The notes beneath the pieces were generated by a model that saw only the letters and a program-made list of their open reading frames with translations, was not told the origin of the DNA and did no database searches. A stretch of DNA of 64,000 nucleotides from Rhea pennata (lineage: Eukaryota; Chordata; Aves; Rheiformes; Rheidae), in the NCBI RefSeq assembly GCF_028389875.1, contig NC_084687.1, forward strand, positions 7,724,157 to 7,788,156, written 5' to 3'. This document shows positions 25,761 to 36,929 of this stretch, piece by piece (position 1 is the stretch's first letter; every line of letters starts with the position of its first letter). Both the position numbers and the translations under genes were made by a program.

Positions 25761-26450
25761 GCAGCAGCAGAGCGGGAGCAGCGGTACCGATGCCGGTGTG
25801 GTGCCCCCCGAGCGGCCGGCACAGCCGGGCTGCGCGGCTCTTCCTCGTGCGTTAGGAAGCGAGCCTGGAGCCTGCGCTGCGAGTCGCGGCTCAGACATCT
25901 TTGTGGAAGTGAGAACTGAGCAGCAGCAGCTTGGAAGCGATGAGGCTCTTTGGGCAAAGAGCCATTTTCTGCTGGAGGATTCAGCAGCCCTCTACTGTTA
26001 ATGAGTGTTTGGCTAGGAAAGCACTTCAGGGGTTTCCACAGCTTCACAGCCTGCCTATCCCTTCCCTCCAGACTAGTCCCTACAGATAGGAAAGGGGCCG
26101 GTATACGAGAAGCGGCGGGTTCCTTCTGCGCCCGCCCCCCACCCGGGCCGTTCCCGGGAGCTCCGGAGTCAGCACTGCAGGCAGTCCTCTGGTCCATGCG
26201 ATTCCCGCACCCTTACTGCCCTGCCACCGAAAGCAAGGTACCTCCCCTGTCCCGGGGTGTTTGCGGCCGCCCCTCGCGGAGCGGCACCTCCCCGCCGACG
26301 GCCTACGGGCAGCGGACGGGACGCCCCGCGTGGGGCTGCTGGCACCGCTGCTCGCCTCTCCCCGCTCAGCGGTGTTCCGCCCACAAGCCGCCCCGCCGCT
26401 CCCTGGGCCACTGCGGCTCCACATCCGTGTGCCGTCTCCCAGCTCGGAGA
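25750..26450. promoter_or_regulatory. Orphan CpG island cluster
   Basis: Two dense CpG stretches lie here. The first is at 25780-25890; the second, at 26095-26450, has about 39 CpGs in about 350 bp by hand count, including TTGCGGCCGCCC and GGACGCCCCGCG. This is at promoter-island level, yet no protein-coding exon is recognisable on either strand. A possible donor (AAG|GTACCT) lies at 26235-26240. It could be the promoter of a non-coding RNA or a regulatory orphan island. A smaller patch follows at 26740-26860. Confidence 0.5.
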
Positions 26451-26514
26451 AAAACAACACCAGGTTTCTCCTCGGCAAGCCAGTTCTCTGAACCTGATTC
26501 ATGGCACCAGGCAG

Positions 26515-26690
26515 CGTTTGACGTGAACCTGCAGTTAATTACATGTTCTTTCTAAAAATAATTGGGTAGCCTAAGTTCTGATCACTGTAATTGCATCCTA
26601 ATGAATTTATGTGTCAACTCGTTATGTGCAACTTTGGCTTCTACTGTAAATATCAAATTAAGTTCATCACTCAGTCATCGCTGTGAAGCG
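26515..26690. promoter_or_regulatory. AT-rich enhancer-like block next to the orphan CpG island
   Basis: CAGTTAATTACATG, AAAATAATTGGG, CTGTAATTGCATCCTAATG and CAAATTAAGTTCATCAC occur in 150 bp between two CpG-rich patches. Homeodomain-type sites dominate. Confidence 0.3.
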
Positions 26691-27220
26691 CAGGGACTTT
26701 GCAGTGCTCCATAACGGGCAGACAAATCGGCGGCTGCTCCGGCTTGGGCCACACACTCCGGTCGGGCGGCCCCGGGGCCAGAGGGTGGGAAGCGGCAGGT
26801 GGGGCTCAGCGGGCCCCCGGCCCGGACTGGATGCGCTCTGTGACTGAACCTGATGCCGAAAGCCACTGGCCGCTAGCAAAATGCTGCTGTGACTCTGCCG
26901 GCATGCAGGAGGAGGTTTCCTTGACTGCCAGAGACCAAACTCAGTATTTATAGACCAGAAATTAACCTAGAGCACAGAAATGGGTAATCCCATTGACTTA
27001 TGCGAGCATCACATGCAAAGAGCACTGTGTGTTATTATTGTTACAGTTTAAGGAGACCAGAACCCTTCTCTGTAAAACGAAGCTTCTGCAAAAGTTTTTG
27101 AAATGGTGCTGCATTCCCATAACGGCTCTTTACAGAAAGTTACTTACTGTCATTGTTTTTCATGTTCACCACCAAAATACCACCTACAGGTCTCCTACAA
27201 AGCTGTGCATGTTAGTTAAC

Positions 27221-27416
27221 CTCATTAAACCCTAAAGGATTAGTCAGCTGTTCCTTCAACCACAGAATTGTTAGGAAACATCTAAAGCTTGAAGTTATGT
27301 GGCTTGGAAAGTGATTTTCTAATACCCAAACTTCAAAGGAATTCTGAAATCCTGCAGCGTAAGGGAGACAGAGTAACATTAATCCACTGGAGCGCTGCTT
27401 AATGGCCTGTTTAATT
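27221..27416 (+). repeat. Diverged repeated element, copy A (upstream of MAGI3)
   Basis: This stretch is clearly related to 52652-52857 in the same orientation. Shared blocks in the same order include CTCATTAAA, AGGATTAG, AACCACAGAA, AGGAAA-A, TGAT/GATTTTC/TTTCC then CTAAT, a GAAGGAATT/AAAGGAATT core followed by AAATCCTG, AAGGGAGACAGAGT versus AAGAGAGAAAGAGT, ATTAATCC, and GCTTAATGGCCTGTTT versus GCTTAATGGCTTGTTT. Weaker similarity seems to extend about 60 bp further upstream in both. I do not recognise the family. It may be an old amniote mobile element kept for regulatory use. Confidence 0.7.
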
Positions 27417-27429
27417 TTTGTCTCGATAG

Positions 27430-28880
27430 GTCTTTAATAAGCAGCTAAGCATGAAGGCTGCCTCCGATAAGCCCCAGTCCAGCATTGCCTCCATGGGCAT
27501 ACCCCCTGGCCCTGCACGGCCTCCGGACAGCGCTGTCGCTTGGGCCGGCCATGCAGCTGAAACACCCCACGGCAGGTGCACGTGTCCCTGCACCATGCCT
27601 GCGGGTCACGCCTCTGCTGTAACCCAGCCCTGCATCAAGCCTGCTGCATGGTCGCGTCCTTGGGCAGGCAGAGGTGCCGCCGCGTCCCCACGGCCGAGCC
27701 CTCCTCGGCATCCATGTGGGAACCTGGCACCAGCCAGGCTTTGCACGGACAGCCCCGACGCGAATAAATAACGCTGTTAAGTCTGCAGTAATGAAGGGAC
27801 TGAACATGCACTGTTTTGAGAGCACAAAGCCCTGAAAGCTGCAGATTAATTAAGCTTCACAGGCCCTGTGAGATGCGGAGGTAATTGCAGTGTTCCTGGT
27901 GCACATGGGGAAATGGAGAAAGGGATCGGTTGTGGCCGTAGTGTCTCCATAGCGTGGTGGCAGCAGTGCAATGGGCATACCAGGCCCGGGACAGGAGCTT
28001 CCTCCTTGCCCACCTCCCACCTGGCTTTTGGGGAAACCAGGACAAATTCCCAGCGCCAGGAAAGGCGCTGGGACAGGGAGCCGTGCCGCGCCACACCGCG
28101 CTGGCTGCTGCAGCTGGCTCTGCCCCCAACGGTGCTGGCAGCTCCAGCACTGCAGAGTGAATCCCAGGTTTTCTGGCCACATCAGGGACAGTGATGTGTG
28201 GAGACCGCAGCCACGGCACTTGGCGAGCTAGATCGAGTAATGCATTCGGCAGCGTGTTGTCAGCTGAGAAATCTGTTAGTAGTAAAAATGCATGAGCAGC
28301 AGCGAGAGGACGTGAGTGTGTAATTGGCTGAGGGTGTCTGGGAGGACATCTGCTTTGCTGCCGCCCACGGGCCTTGCTGGAAGTGGCGACGGCAGCGCTG
28401 CGGGTGAGCACGGCGCCCGGGAACCCCTCGGCTCCGCGGGTAATTCCCGCAGCAGCCTTGCGGCAGGCTGCAGCAGCTTGCTGGGGCATGCTTTTTTGTC
28501 CTCTGCTTTTGGTGGGTCCTCAAGGTACTTCTGCATGTCCTTCCTGGGGCTGATTTTTATGCACCTGCAAACGGAGGGCGGCATGTTCTGCCGAGCAGCA
28601 AAGACTGTGGCAGCTCTCCAGCCTTATTTTTGGTAACAAATAGTGCCTAAAAGTCATCTGCAGGCCCTCTGCTAACAGGTCACTCTCTTTTCCTTTTTTC
28701 TTAGTGAAGCTGATTTTAAAAGCCTGATGCTGAAAAATGGAGAACCGGATACTCCACCACACTGTCTTTTGCAGTGAGTCGAGCCGAGCTGTGGAAGCTA
28801 AGAATTAGTATCTGTAGCATAAAATTTGGAGTCCATCAGCAAAGAAAGTCTCTGCTTTCTGAAAGGGAGATCAATTTTGA
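27430..28880. other. GC-rich spacer, nothing recognised
   Basis: Many overlapping frames of up to 210 codons on both strands; none recognisable. No RNA gene seen. Confidence 0.5.
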
Positions 28881-28889
28881 CATCTTGAT

Positions 28890-29260
28890 TATAAGTCAGA
28901 GGAAAGGTTGGTGCTGGACTAGTGATCTTTGAAGATTATTATTACATTGCCATTATTCATTAATGACTACAAAAGAAACAAGCTCTAAATGGTAATGATA
29001 AATTATAATCACAGACCTATGAAGCTGCTATTATATCCCATTTATTCTGAAAGAGTTTTTTACTATTAATAACAAAAAAATGGAGTATTAATAAGGCTTT
29101 GGCCTAGCATGCCATGTATTGCTATGTAAACACTGCCAAAGAAAAAAAATCTAGAAAAATCTATTTCTTTATGTTTCAAGCAACAATTACTTTTAAAAAT
29201 GAATTAAAATAGAACTTCATAATTATAGATGAGCTGCTTCTGGACCATGATCTAAATGCA
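28890..29260. promoter_or_regulatory. AT-rich enhancer-like block
   Basis: GATTATTATTACATTGCC, ATTATTCATTAATGAC, GGTAATGATAAATTATAATC, CATTTATTCTG and GAGTATTAATAAGG lie in 200 bp. There is no tandem repeat structure, and motif density is high. Confidence 0.33.
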
Positions 29261-30099
29261 CCTGGCCAACTAAGCAGCTCCAGGGCCGGAAGACATTTGG
29301 TGTCTTCTATCTCTGCTGTCTCTCGCCCCTGCACACCGCCTCCTTTTTAACTGAAACCGCTTTCGTGCAGCAGTTTGTAGTGACCTAGTCATTAGCAGCA
29401 TTTTTGTCTGTCTAGCAGGACTCACCAGAGAGAGGAAAGGGTAAAAAACAAAACAAAACACACACTTTAGAGGTAGGTGTCCTGCCAGTGCTCTTCGAGG
29501 AAGGTGACATTGGTAAATGACCTGTGAATCTGAGGGAACTTCTTAAAACACATCAAAACCCATCACTTCTGTTCTATGAATTGTGCTGCACAAATTGTGG
29601 TGTTACATGGCCCGTATGCTAGAGGATTTGGGCTTCTCACACCTCGAAGGGCATCCGTGACAGAGTCAGAGCAGCCCCAGGCCTGATTAGTCCTGTTTTA
29701 TTCCTCCACACAAGCTCATCCATCACCTTAGTTTCAAGTCATTGCATTTTATCATTGAAAATAATTGAAGAGTAGATGGAGAAACCCAATCTGAGAATTG
29801 AACAAGGTGCAATGGAAAGGTCACAACTTACTTCTTGGTTAATGGATCGTCAGCCATTACATCTCCACAGTGGCCATGGAAAATAAGGAAAGATTTTGTT
29901 TCTCAAGCTGTCCTGGTGGTCCCTTTTCCACCCTTTCCCACCATCTTATGTTCCTGCAGTTTGCTGAGAAGTGAAACAGAGAGGCCAAAAATCTTTTTGC
30001 AGATCTCTTCTGTATCCTCAGTGTATTTTTTGTCAAGTTCTCAATCTTCAATAGGGCCTGGATGGCCCCTCCCTTAAGGTGAAGTCTGCTCTGTCAGCC

Positions 30100-30560
30100 T
30101 GCTTGTTTGATTTCTTGTACTGAAATGTAAATTAGCTGAAACTCACTGTAAGAAGCTTATTTCAATATGAGCTGTAATTACTGCTAGGGCTGTGAAAAAG
30201 CTTTCTTTAAAAGTTTTATCAAAGTTATTCTGTGTTATTATTGCTTTCTGTGATGTGTCTGGATTTACCAAACAGCAAATAATTCTGCACTTATCTTGGT
30301 TCCTTTGATAATATTTTTTATGACAGATCTACTGAGACTCTACATTATTAACATTAAAAAAAGGAAGAATGGGGACAGTCTTTTCTAAATAAGTCTGTAA
30401 AAAACCTTGCATGCCATTGCTGCTGCTTAAATACTAATCATGGAAAGACAAGAAATGTATTAACCATATGGCTTTGTTCTGATTAATATAGGGAGATATG
30501 AATTATTAGGATGCTAGGAATAACCAGCACAGCCAGCGCTCCTCAGTGAGGCAAGGCTTA
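30100..30560. promoter_or_regulatory. AT-rich enhancer-like block
   Basis: GAGCTGTAATTACTGC, TTTTATCAAAG (TCF/LEF-like), CAAATAATTCTGC, CATTATTAACATT and GATTAATATAGGG occur close together. A small CpG-rich patch (30630-30750) with a CCCCCGGAACGGGGG hairpin follows directly. Confidence 0.3.
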
Positions 30561-30809
30561 TTTGCTCAAAAGCTGCTTTCTGAGACATTAGTGCAGGTGG
30601 AAGAGCTCCTCAAGATGACCAAGCCGGGCAAGGGTACAATCGCAGCTACGGAAGAGGGTGACCATATCTGAAGTGTCCCCTTCGGCCACGAGGGAATGAC
30701 CCCCGGAACGGGGGCTTGCAGACGGGCCGTAGTCGAGGCAGTAGTTCCCCTTCCAGATGAAGAAGAGGCAAATGGGGAAGAGAGAAACGTTTTTCTGGTC
30801 CCGACTATT

Positions 30810-33580
30810 ACTCATTGCTCCTTCTTCACTCTATTTTTTAGAAATAAAACTGACAGTGTGTTGATGCAGCCTAGCCCCGCTCTCTTCTTTCAAGAGGAAC
30901 AGTGTGATGGGAGAGGGCCAGGCTGGGCATGTCACCACCCCACCGCTGGCTCAAATCCAGCTGTGTTACTGTATTAGAAAGAGCTTGTTCCTGAAAGACC
31001 AGAGCAGACTGTAATATTGCCTTTAAATACCTGTAGGACTGCCAGGGCCTGAAGCACAGAAGGCAAAGATTTATCCGAGTGAGCAAGTGCTCTCAAGAAA
31101 CCATGTTTTCCTTCTGCAGCATGCAAGGCAGGCAGACTACGTACGCAGAGGGAGTGTTGAAGCCCTGGTCTGCACAGCTGGTCTGCTCCCCTGCACACCG
31201 GTTCCCTGCTCCCTGTACCAGCGAGGAGAGAGAAAGCAACAGGGGAAAAGTATCAGGAACCGTACTCGGAAAGGAGCTGGAGATTACATTTATCAGGCAG
31301 AGGTTGGGATCGGCTTTTGGGCCATGTGAGCCAGCCCAAATCCCCGTGAACAGGACTAGAAACCTTGACAAGGCTGCTAGAAATATTTCAGATCCCATTA
31401 AAGATGTAAAACCACTGGCAGAGCTGAACCGCTTATGGATGCTAACCGAGCTTCTAGTGAGGTAGGCTGACGCCAAGGAGAAGGTTCAAGCAAGGGATTT
31501 TCGTCAGTGATTATCAGAAACGCACTCAAATAGAGAGAAATGACTGAATTCACAAACATGGCAGAACGTGGTAAAAACAACAGCCTTTTGCTGTTATGAT
31601 AAACAGCATGTCTATGTGCTAAGTACATGTCTAAGTAATGTACTTGCTAGTCAAAGTTTGGTTTGGTTTAGAGGCAATGTTTGCAACAGGTGGTTGTGTT
31701 CCTACGGGTGGTTACAGATTCACAGACTGGAAGGCCTCCTTCCAGCGCACGAGCAGACAAACCAGGCAAGCCTAGCTTGACAGAGGAAAAGACAAACCAG
31801 TTTCTTGCTTCTCAGACTGGCTTGTTTGAATCAAAATGTACTTCCTGAGCTTGCAGTAGCCTGAACAGTGCAGCAGGCGGAAATGTCGTGAAGAGCAGCA
31901 ATCTGTCTCAGCAAACCAAGCCTACTCCGGGCTTTGGAAATATTGAGACCTGAGGGCACGTGCTGCAAACTGCATGCATTGGCACTGTGCCAGTGCCCCG
32001 TATCCGAGGCAGAGTTGTTCTCCCAGCCTGTGACATCCACGAACAAGGTTTTGCCCGCTATTGACAGCACGTGACAGGATTCAGGAGATGTGATACACCC
32101 TCAGAAGGCGCCAGCACCCCAGGAAGGTGCAGATAACTGCTGATGTAGTAGTAGAGGGGCGTGCAAGCTGGCGACGCGAGGAGAGCCTCATGGCTCCTAA
32201 TGAAATAGCTCCCGTGCCTCTGCGCGGCAAAGGGAACATCTCCCCTCTGTGATGCAGGAGGGGGAGCACCAAATACCTGATTAAATCTGTGAGTACCCAG
32301 ATGACTTTTAGGAGCAGCCCATCATTATGACTGCCTGCAAACACCTCTGTGGCCCTGCTGCACTTGCTGCTTTACTGACATGATATGTCACCCCCTGCTT
32401 TTTTCCCAGAGTCCTATCAGAGCAACCCACTGGTTTTCTCCAGCACAAAGCACCAAGCTCTAGATCCATACGTAAATGCTCCACTACTACTTTTGGCTCT
32501 AAATCCAGTATGCAGACTTCAAACCCCTGCTTAGATGTGAGTCTGTACAACTTTCTCAGTTCGCTGTTTGCCTGGCCTTTATCCTCGCTCCCTGTTCATT
32601 GGCGTCCACAGTGCTTGATCGCATTGCTCTGAAGGCCTTTAATGTGCATCCCAGGATGAGCAGCTGAGGGGTATTTGTGTAGGCTGCTTCTTTATTCACT
32701 TTTACAAGTCTTCTTAGCTCATCTTTTTTAACTCTGTTACAGAGAAAGCTACAGCAGCAGTTCACCACTCTTCTAGCAGGCATATGTGAAGCAATCTCTA
32801 CAGTTAGCTATTTTTTCTGTTTTTGAAGTTTGGACTCTTCAGGGAGAGCTGCATAGGAAACAGCAAAGTGCTTGTGAGTGTATTACTGAGTTCTGTGTCC
32901 ATGTCTGCACTACAGTTGTTGACAGAAAGTATTTCGCCTCTTCCAGCAATTCCTGCCTCACTTGTAGTTCTCCCTGTGCCAGGTCTGTGCTAGACTGCAG
33001 GTGGCTAAACACTGCTCTAATGGCACAGAGCACATACAAAGCTGGCCGGGAGCAGACTCCTCGGCCGTCCAAGCATTTTACCTGTAGGAGATACCTGTGC
33101 CAGGTGAACCAGCCAACCCTGCCCTGACAGCTACTGTTTTTTTTTTTTTTTTTTTTTTCATGTTCCCCATAACAGACATTTGCCCATACACAGCCCCCTT
33201 CATGGAGGTTTCTTACAATTTAATAAGTGTTAATTTAAATAAATTTGTGGTGTTTCAGAGAAGAAATATTGTAGAATGTGCAGTTGGGAAGTTGAGGAGT
33301 ACAGAGGATCTGACGTGAATTAATTTACAGTAAAGCCTTGGCCAAAACGTAGATAATTCCCAGACTAATGCTGCTGCTGTTTGAAAAATTTACATGATTA
33401 TTTATGAGAAGCATCCGAACACCTATTGTATGCAATGGTCACTAATTAATATTTGCAATGCTTAAGGATGTTTTCTTTTTACTTGCAGAGGGGAGGCAGA
33501 GAGAAGAGAGAGGGACACAATACTGCATGAATCCTATTCTTGCTGGTGCTGCCTGGTGTTTGCAGGCTGTGTAGAGGTGT
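30810..33580. other. Non-coding spacer, nothing recognised
   Basis: Frames up to 128 codons on either strand without recognisable domains. A T22 tract lies at 33137-33158. Confidence 0.5.
33137..33158. repeat. T22 homopolymer
   Basis: Uninterrupted run of 22 thymines; no adjoining retroelement recognised. Confidence 0.95.
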
Positions 33581-33594
33581 GTACTAAATATACA

Positions 33595-33725
33595 GAGATT
33601 TATAGAGCAGTTTTGTATCTGTGAAGCACTTTTTGATACTGATCTACAGCCTGTTGGGGCTGATGCGTTTTCCATTCCCAGGTGAGGATTCCAGACACCG
33701 AGGCTTAGTCAACCCAAGCTGACAT
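33595..33725 (+). repeat. Old SINE-like (MIR/L2-type) fragment
   Basis: TGTATCTGTGAAGCACTTTTTGATACTG resembles the AAAGC(A/G)CTTTGAGAT segment found in several old amniote SINE tails. CCATTCCCAGGTGAGGATTCC-GAGGC-TTAGTCAACCCAAG, 70 bp later, follows the MIR order CCATTTTACAGATGAGGAAACTGAGGC-TTAAGTGACTTGCCCAAGG. The match is diverged and assigned by eye. Confidence 0.38.
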
Positions 33726-33729
33726 AGAT

Positions 33730-35780
33730 CTCTATTAAGTCTTGGGTTTATTCTCTAAGCTTTTCTGGAGCTTGATGAAATCCCCTGGTAAAATCTTCTT
33801 GCTGGCAGCTCCTGCTCCAGTACAAGCAAATTTATGATGTGTTTAAAAGTTTGCTTTCAGATAACTGTATCCTAGGGGCACACAATTTTCAAATAGGCAA
33901 TCTTGGATATGTCTGTCCAGAGAATAGCAAGTGTGTGGCTTTGAACCACTCTTATGTAACAGTGATTTGTTTAGACTTCTTTAGAGACACCTCGCTTACT
34001 GAGTAAATTGCTATCCCATCTCTGAGATGAATGGTCCTGTCCAGGAGGACTGTTTTGCCTGCCACTCCTCTCTGAAAACGCTTCCTTTGAGCAGTTTTGG
34101 TTTCAGTTGGTACAATGGAGTCAAATATCGCTGCTGGTTCTCACAAAAGTTTTAACAGCATTACGGTCAGATAGTATTGTTGTGGGACAGTCCAAGCTCC
34201 TGGAAACCCAGTCCCTGTGAGGTTAGAGAATAACAAATTTCTATGTATTGCTCTTACTGGGGAAACTTGCTTTCATTTTCTTCTTGCTGAGCATGCAATG
34301 GTTCTTATCTTGTGTACGTGTGTTGTATGAGTATTTAGCTCTGTCTGGACCCCTCAAACACAGGACTGATGAGCTACATGTACCACATACAAGCATTGCA
34401 AGTGCACTAGGAGAATAGCTTCATGGCAATCCAGGCATAACACCACAATTCCCCTTTTTGTCCTCCCTGTGAAAGTGTCTCCACACAGTAACTGAACAGC
34501 AGTCTGACGTGTTTTTGCTGTTCTGATTGCCTTTGAACTTTGGCAGTGTCATAAACAAACTTTGCTTCACCACCTACCGAGCAGTTGCACTGTCCTGAAC
34601 CAGTTTCTCCCTTTAGTTCCGGTCTGCAGGGGCTTGGCAGCTTCTTTTCATGAGATCTGTTTGTGTTGAATGCCAACAGCAGAGAGGGGTGGCAGCTGCC
34701 ACAGCATGATGTGTGATGAGGATGTGATGGGGATGCTGCAACACCAACATTTCTTTGATGGCCCTTTTAGCTCGCTGAGATTTCAAGCATGTGTGGTCGG
34801 ACAGTAAACATCCAATTTTTCATACGTCTGCAGACCAGGGCTGGTGGCGGCGCAGGACGCGTTCCGCTGGTTGCTGGGAGGTGGCGCAGATACTTTACGT
34901 GTTTGTGAACGGTGGTGAGTAATCAGAGGGGAAGAAGGAATGCAGAATGAACATACTTGCTGTCAGCATGGCATAAATCAGAATTAAAATTGTCAGTTCC
35001 AGGCAGTTTGTTCATGTTTCAAAGTTTAGCTCTAGTTCTGTAATGAATAAATTCAGGAAGCAAATGTCACATGCACAAAGCATAAAATAGAGGGCCATCA
35101 TGGAAATGGGTTTGTTGAGGCCATTGACCTTTATTAAGATTCTGGACGCTGTCTTTACTGATACCTATGAGAAGAATAAAGCTTTTGCTTAACAATAATT
35201 TAGATTCACTGAATTATTTTGGATTTCACAGAGGTATTAGCTTCTGCTAGGAACTCATTCCCTGAACACCTTGGATGGAAGATTTCTTCAAAGATGACAA
35301 AAACTGACACAAACCCTGGAAATACTAGACCAACCAGTCTGCTCTGCACCTTGTGCTTTTAGTTTTGAAAATGCCTGGGTTGGTTTAATTTCCTGCAGTG
35401 GAGACAAGTGGATGAGGCCAAAGACTTTGGTGTATATGTGGCTAATGAGTTTTTTTAGTGTATCACAACATGTGGCAGTTTGCAAACAAGCTGGAAGTCG
35501 TAAGTGACAATATAGAAATCTTTATGTATTTAAGTTAGTATGGGAAGCTCTTTAAATATCTCCCTAGAGTCAGTATTGCCAGCTCTTTTAATGTGCATTG
35601 TTTTTCTAAAATCCTTAGGTCATGTGAGTGGAGTACCCTGGAAAATCAGAAGGGTTTTCATATTTATCAAATATCAACCCATCGTGGCTGTAGAGATAAA
35701 CTTGCAATTGTGAATCCTAATGTTAAAAAAAGAAGAGAAGGGACAGAGTAGATGCTAAATTGACCATTTTCTTATATGAC
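33730..35780. other. Non-coding spacer, nothing recognised
   Basis: Moderately AT-rich, with no frame above 90 codons. No repeat, RNA gene or promoter signal recognised. Confidence 0.55.
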
Positions 35781-35815
35781 GTATACATATATATTTATTT
35801 ATATATATATATATG
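35781..35815. repeat. (TA)n-rich tract
   Basis: GTATACATATATATTTATTTA followed by about eight TA units. An interrupted dinucleotide repeat. Confidence 0.9.
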
Positions 35816-36014
35816 TAGCTGTTTATATACGTACAACCACATCAGTCCAGGACTTAGGGTGTTAACATGGGAATAGTTGGCACTGCTCCAGCGTCAGCAG
35901 TTCATGTGCCTGTGAACAGAAAGGGGGAGCAGGACACCAAGAACGAAGCCTTCCGGCACGGCTGAATGGTGGGATCCCTGCGAGACTGAATGCTCACAGC
36001 CTCAAGATAAGGTA

Positions 36015-36180
36015 CAGCAAGATGAATAATTTAAGTATAACTCCACAGAAAAATGATCTGAGAGTCGTTGTAGATATCCCAGCCAAAGCCTTTCCTACGA
36101 GGCTATGGTGAGCGAAAGGCTAAACAAAATCTTAGGAAGGTCTGGAGCTGTGTAGGGAAAAAGACATCTAGAAATTGCCC
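36015..36180 (+). repeat. Ancient CR1/L3-type LINE fragment (3' end of ORF2)
   Basis: GAAAAATGATCTGAGAGTCGTTGTAGAT corresponds to the CR1 reverse-transcriptase end that reads AGATCTTGGGGTC(A/G)T(G/T)GTGGAT, encoding DLGVxVD. GAGGCTATGGTGAGCGAAAGGCTAAACAAAATCTTAGGAAGGTCTGGAGCTGTGTAGGG then follows the CR1 order TGTGGCAAAAAGGGCTAATGCGATCCTTGGATGCATAAACAGGGG. Divergence is high, so it is an old relic; reading frames are broken by stops. Similar to slowly evolving sauropsid CR1 lineages as I recall them. Confidence 0.5.
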
Positions 36181-36840
36181 ATATAGCAAAGTTTTCCACA
36201 GAGACGACAGAGCAAGCACCCAGGGAAAGGTGACAGCCACTCAAATACCCTCTGCTTCCACCGGTGTGGGAGGAAAGGCGGGAACCCGCCTCTGTGGCAA
36301 GAACTAATGTCTGAGGCATGGGCACATTTCTTAAGTGAAGAGACCAGGAGCGCGGAGGGAAGAACTGCAGTCCTGCACATGGGACAAGAGGCGTTAAGTG
36401 TTTTGGGGCAAGGAGAGCCAAAGCCCCTCTGTGTTTTATTCTGCATTTTAGCAGCAGAATAAGGCAGGTCCCGTGGCGCACAATGTGCTGGGCGGATGGG
36501 CTGCCCCAAAGCAGTGCTGTGCGGTGGGCTGGGTTACCTGGCCCCCAGCCACATCTGCCCTGCAGGGTGCACTATCCCCAGCAGAAGTGACACCAGGGGC
36601 TCCGGGCCCCGGGAGGGGCCTGCAAGTTGTGGTCACCATCTGAGCGAGGCTTTGCGGAGATGTTTAGTCTTCACATTGTGCTAGTGCTTCTGCACCCCCC
36701 TGGTACTGAAGAGGAGACAAGTGGTTAGTGAACAGTGCTGAGAAAATACGTCTGACATGTTAATTCTCTGCCAGAATACAACGATGAAACCGAAAGGTAA
36801 ACGTGCCGCTCCCGAAGAGGATCGTTACTCCGTACAGAGC

Positions 36841-36925
36841 ACAATTAACCTGGGCAACTTACTGGCATGAGGCACTGCGGAGGTGAGGAGCTTAATAAAA
36901 TTTACAACGGATTAGACAGCTTTTG
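36841..36925 (+). repeat. Ancient CR1/L3-type LINE fragment (further 3' piece)
   Basis: GGCAACTTACTGGCATGAGG...AGGTGAGGAGCTTAATAAAATTTACAACGGATTAGACAGC mirrors the known CR1 3' segment GGAACTCACTGCCACAGGATGTCAT-GAGGCCAAGAGCTTAGCAAGATTTAAAAAGG-ATTAGACA. Same strand and correct order relative to the fragment about 700 bp upstream, so both may be parts of one insertion; the GC-rich DNA between is not recognisable as CR1. Confidence 0.5.
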
Positions 36926-36929
36926 TTGG

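Noticed and set aside
30588-30815. 75-codon minus-strand frame in a small CpG-rich patch, considered as an exon
   Set aside because: No recognisable protein, and no convincing splice sites at its borders.
31705-31745. Sequence reading ACAGATTCACAGACTGGAAGG, like the start of some CR1 3' ends
   Set aside because: The match is only about 20 bases and does not continue into the usual downstream motif.
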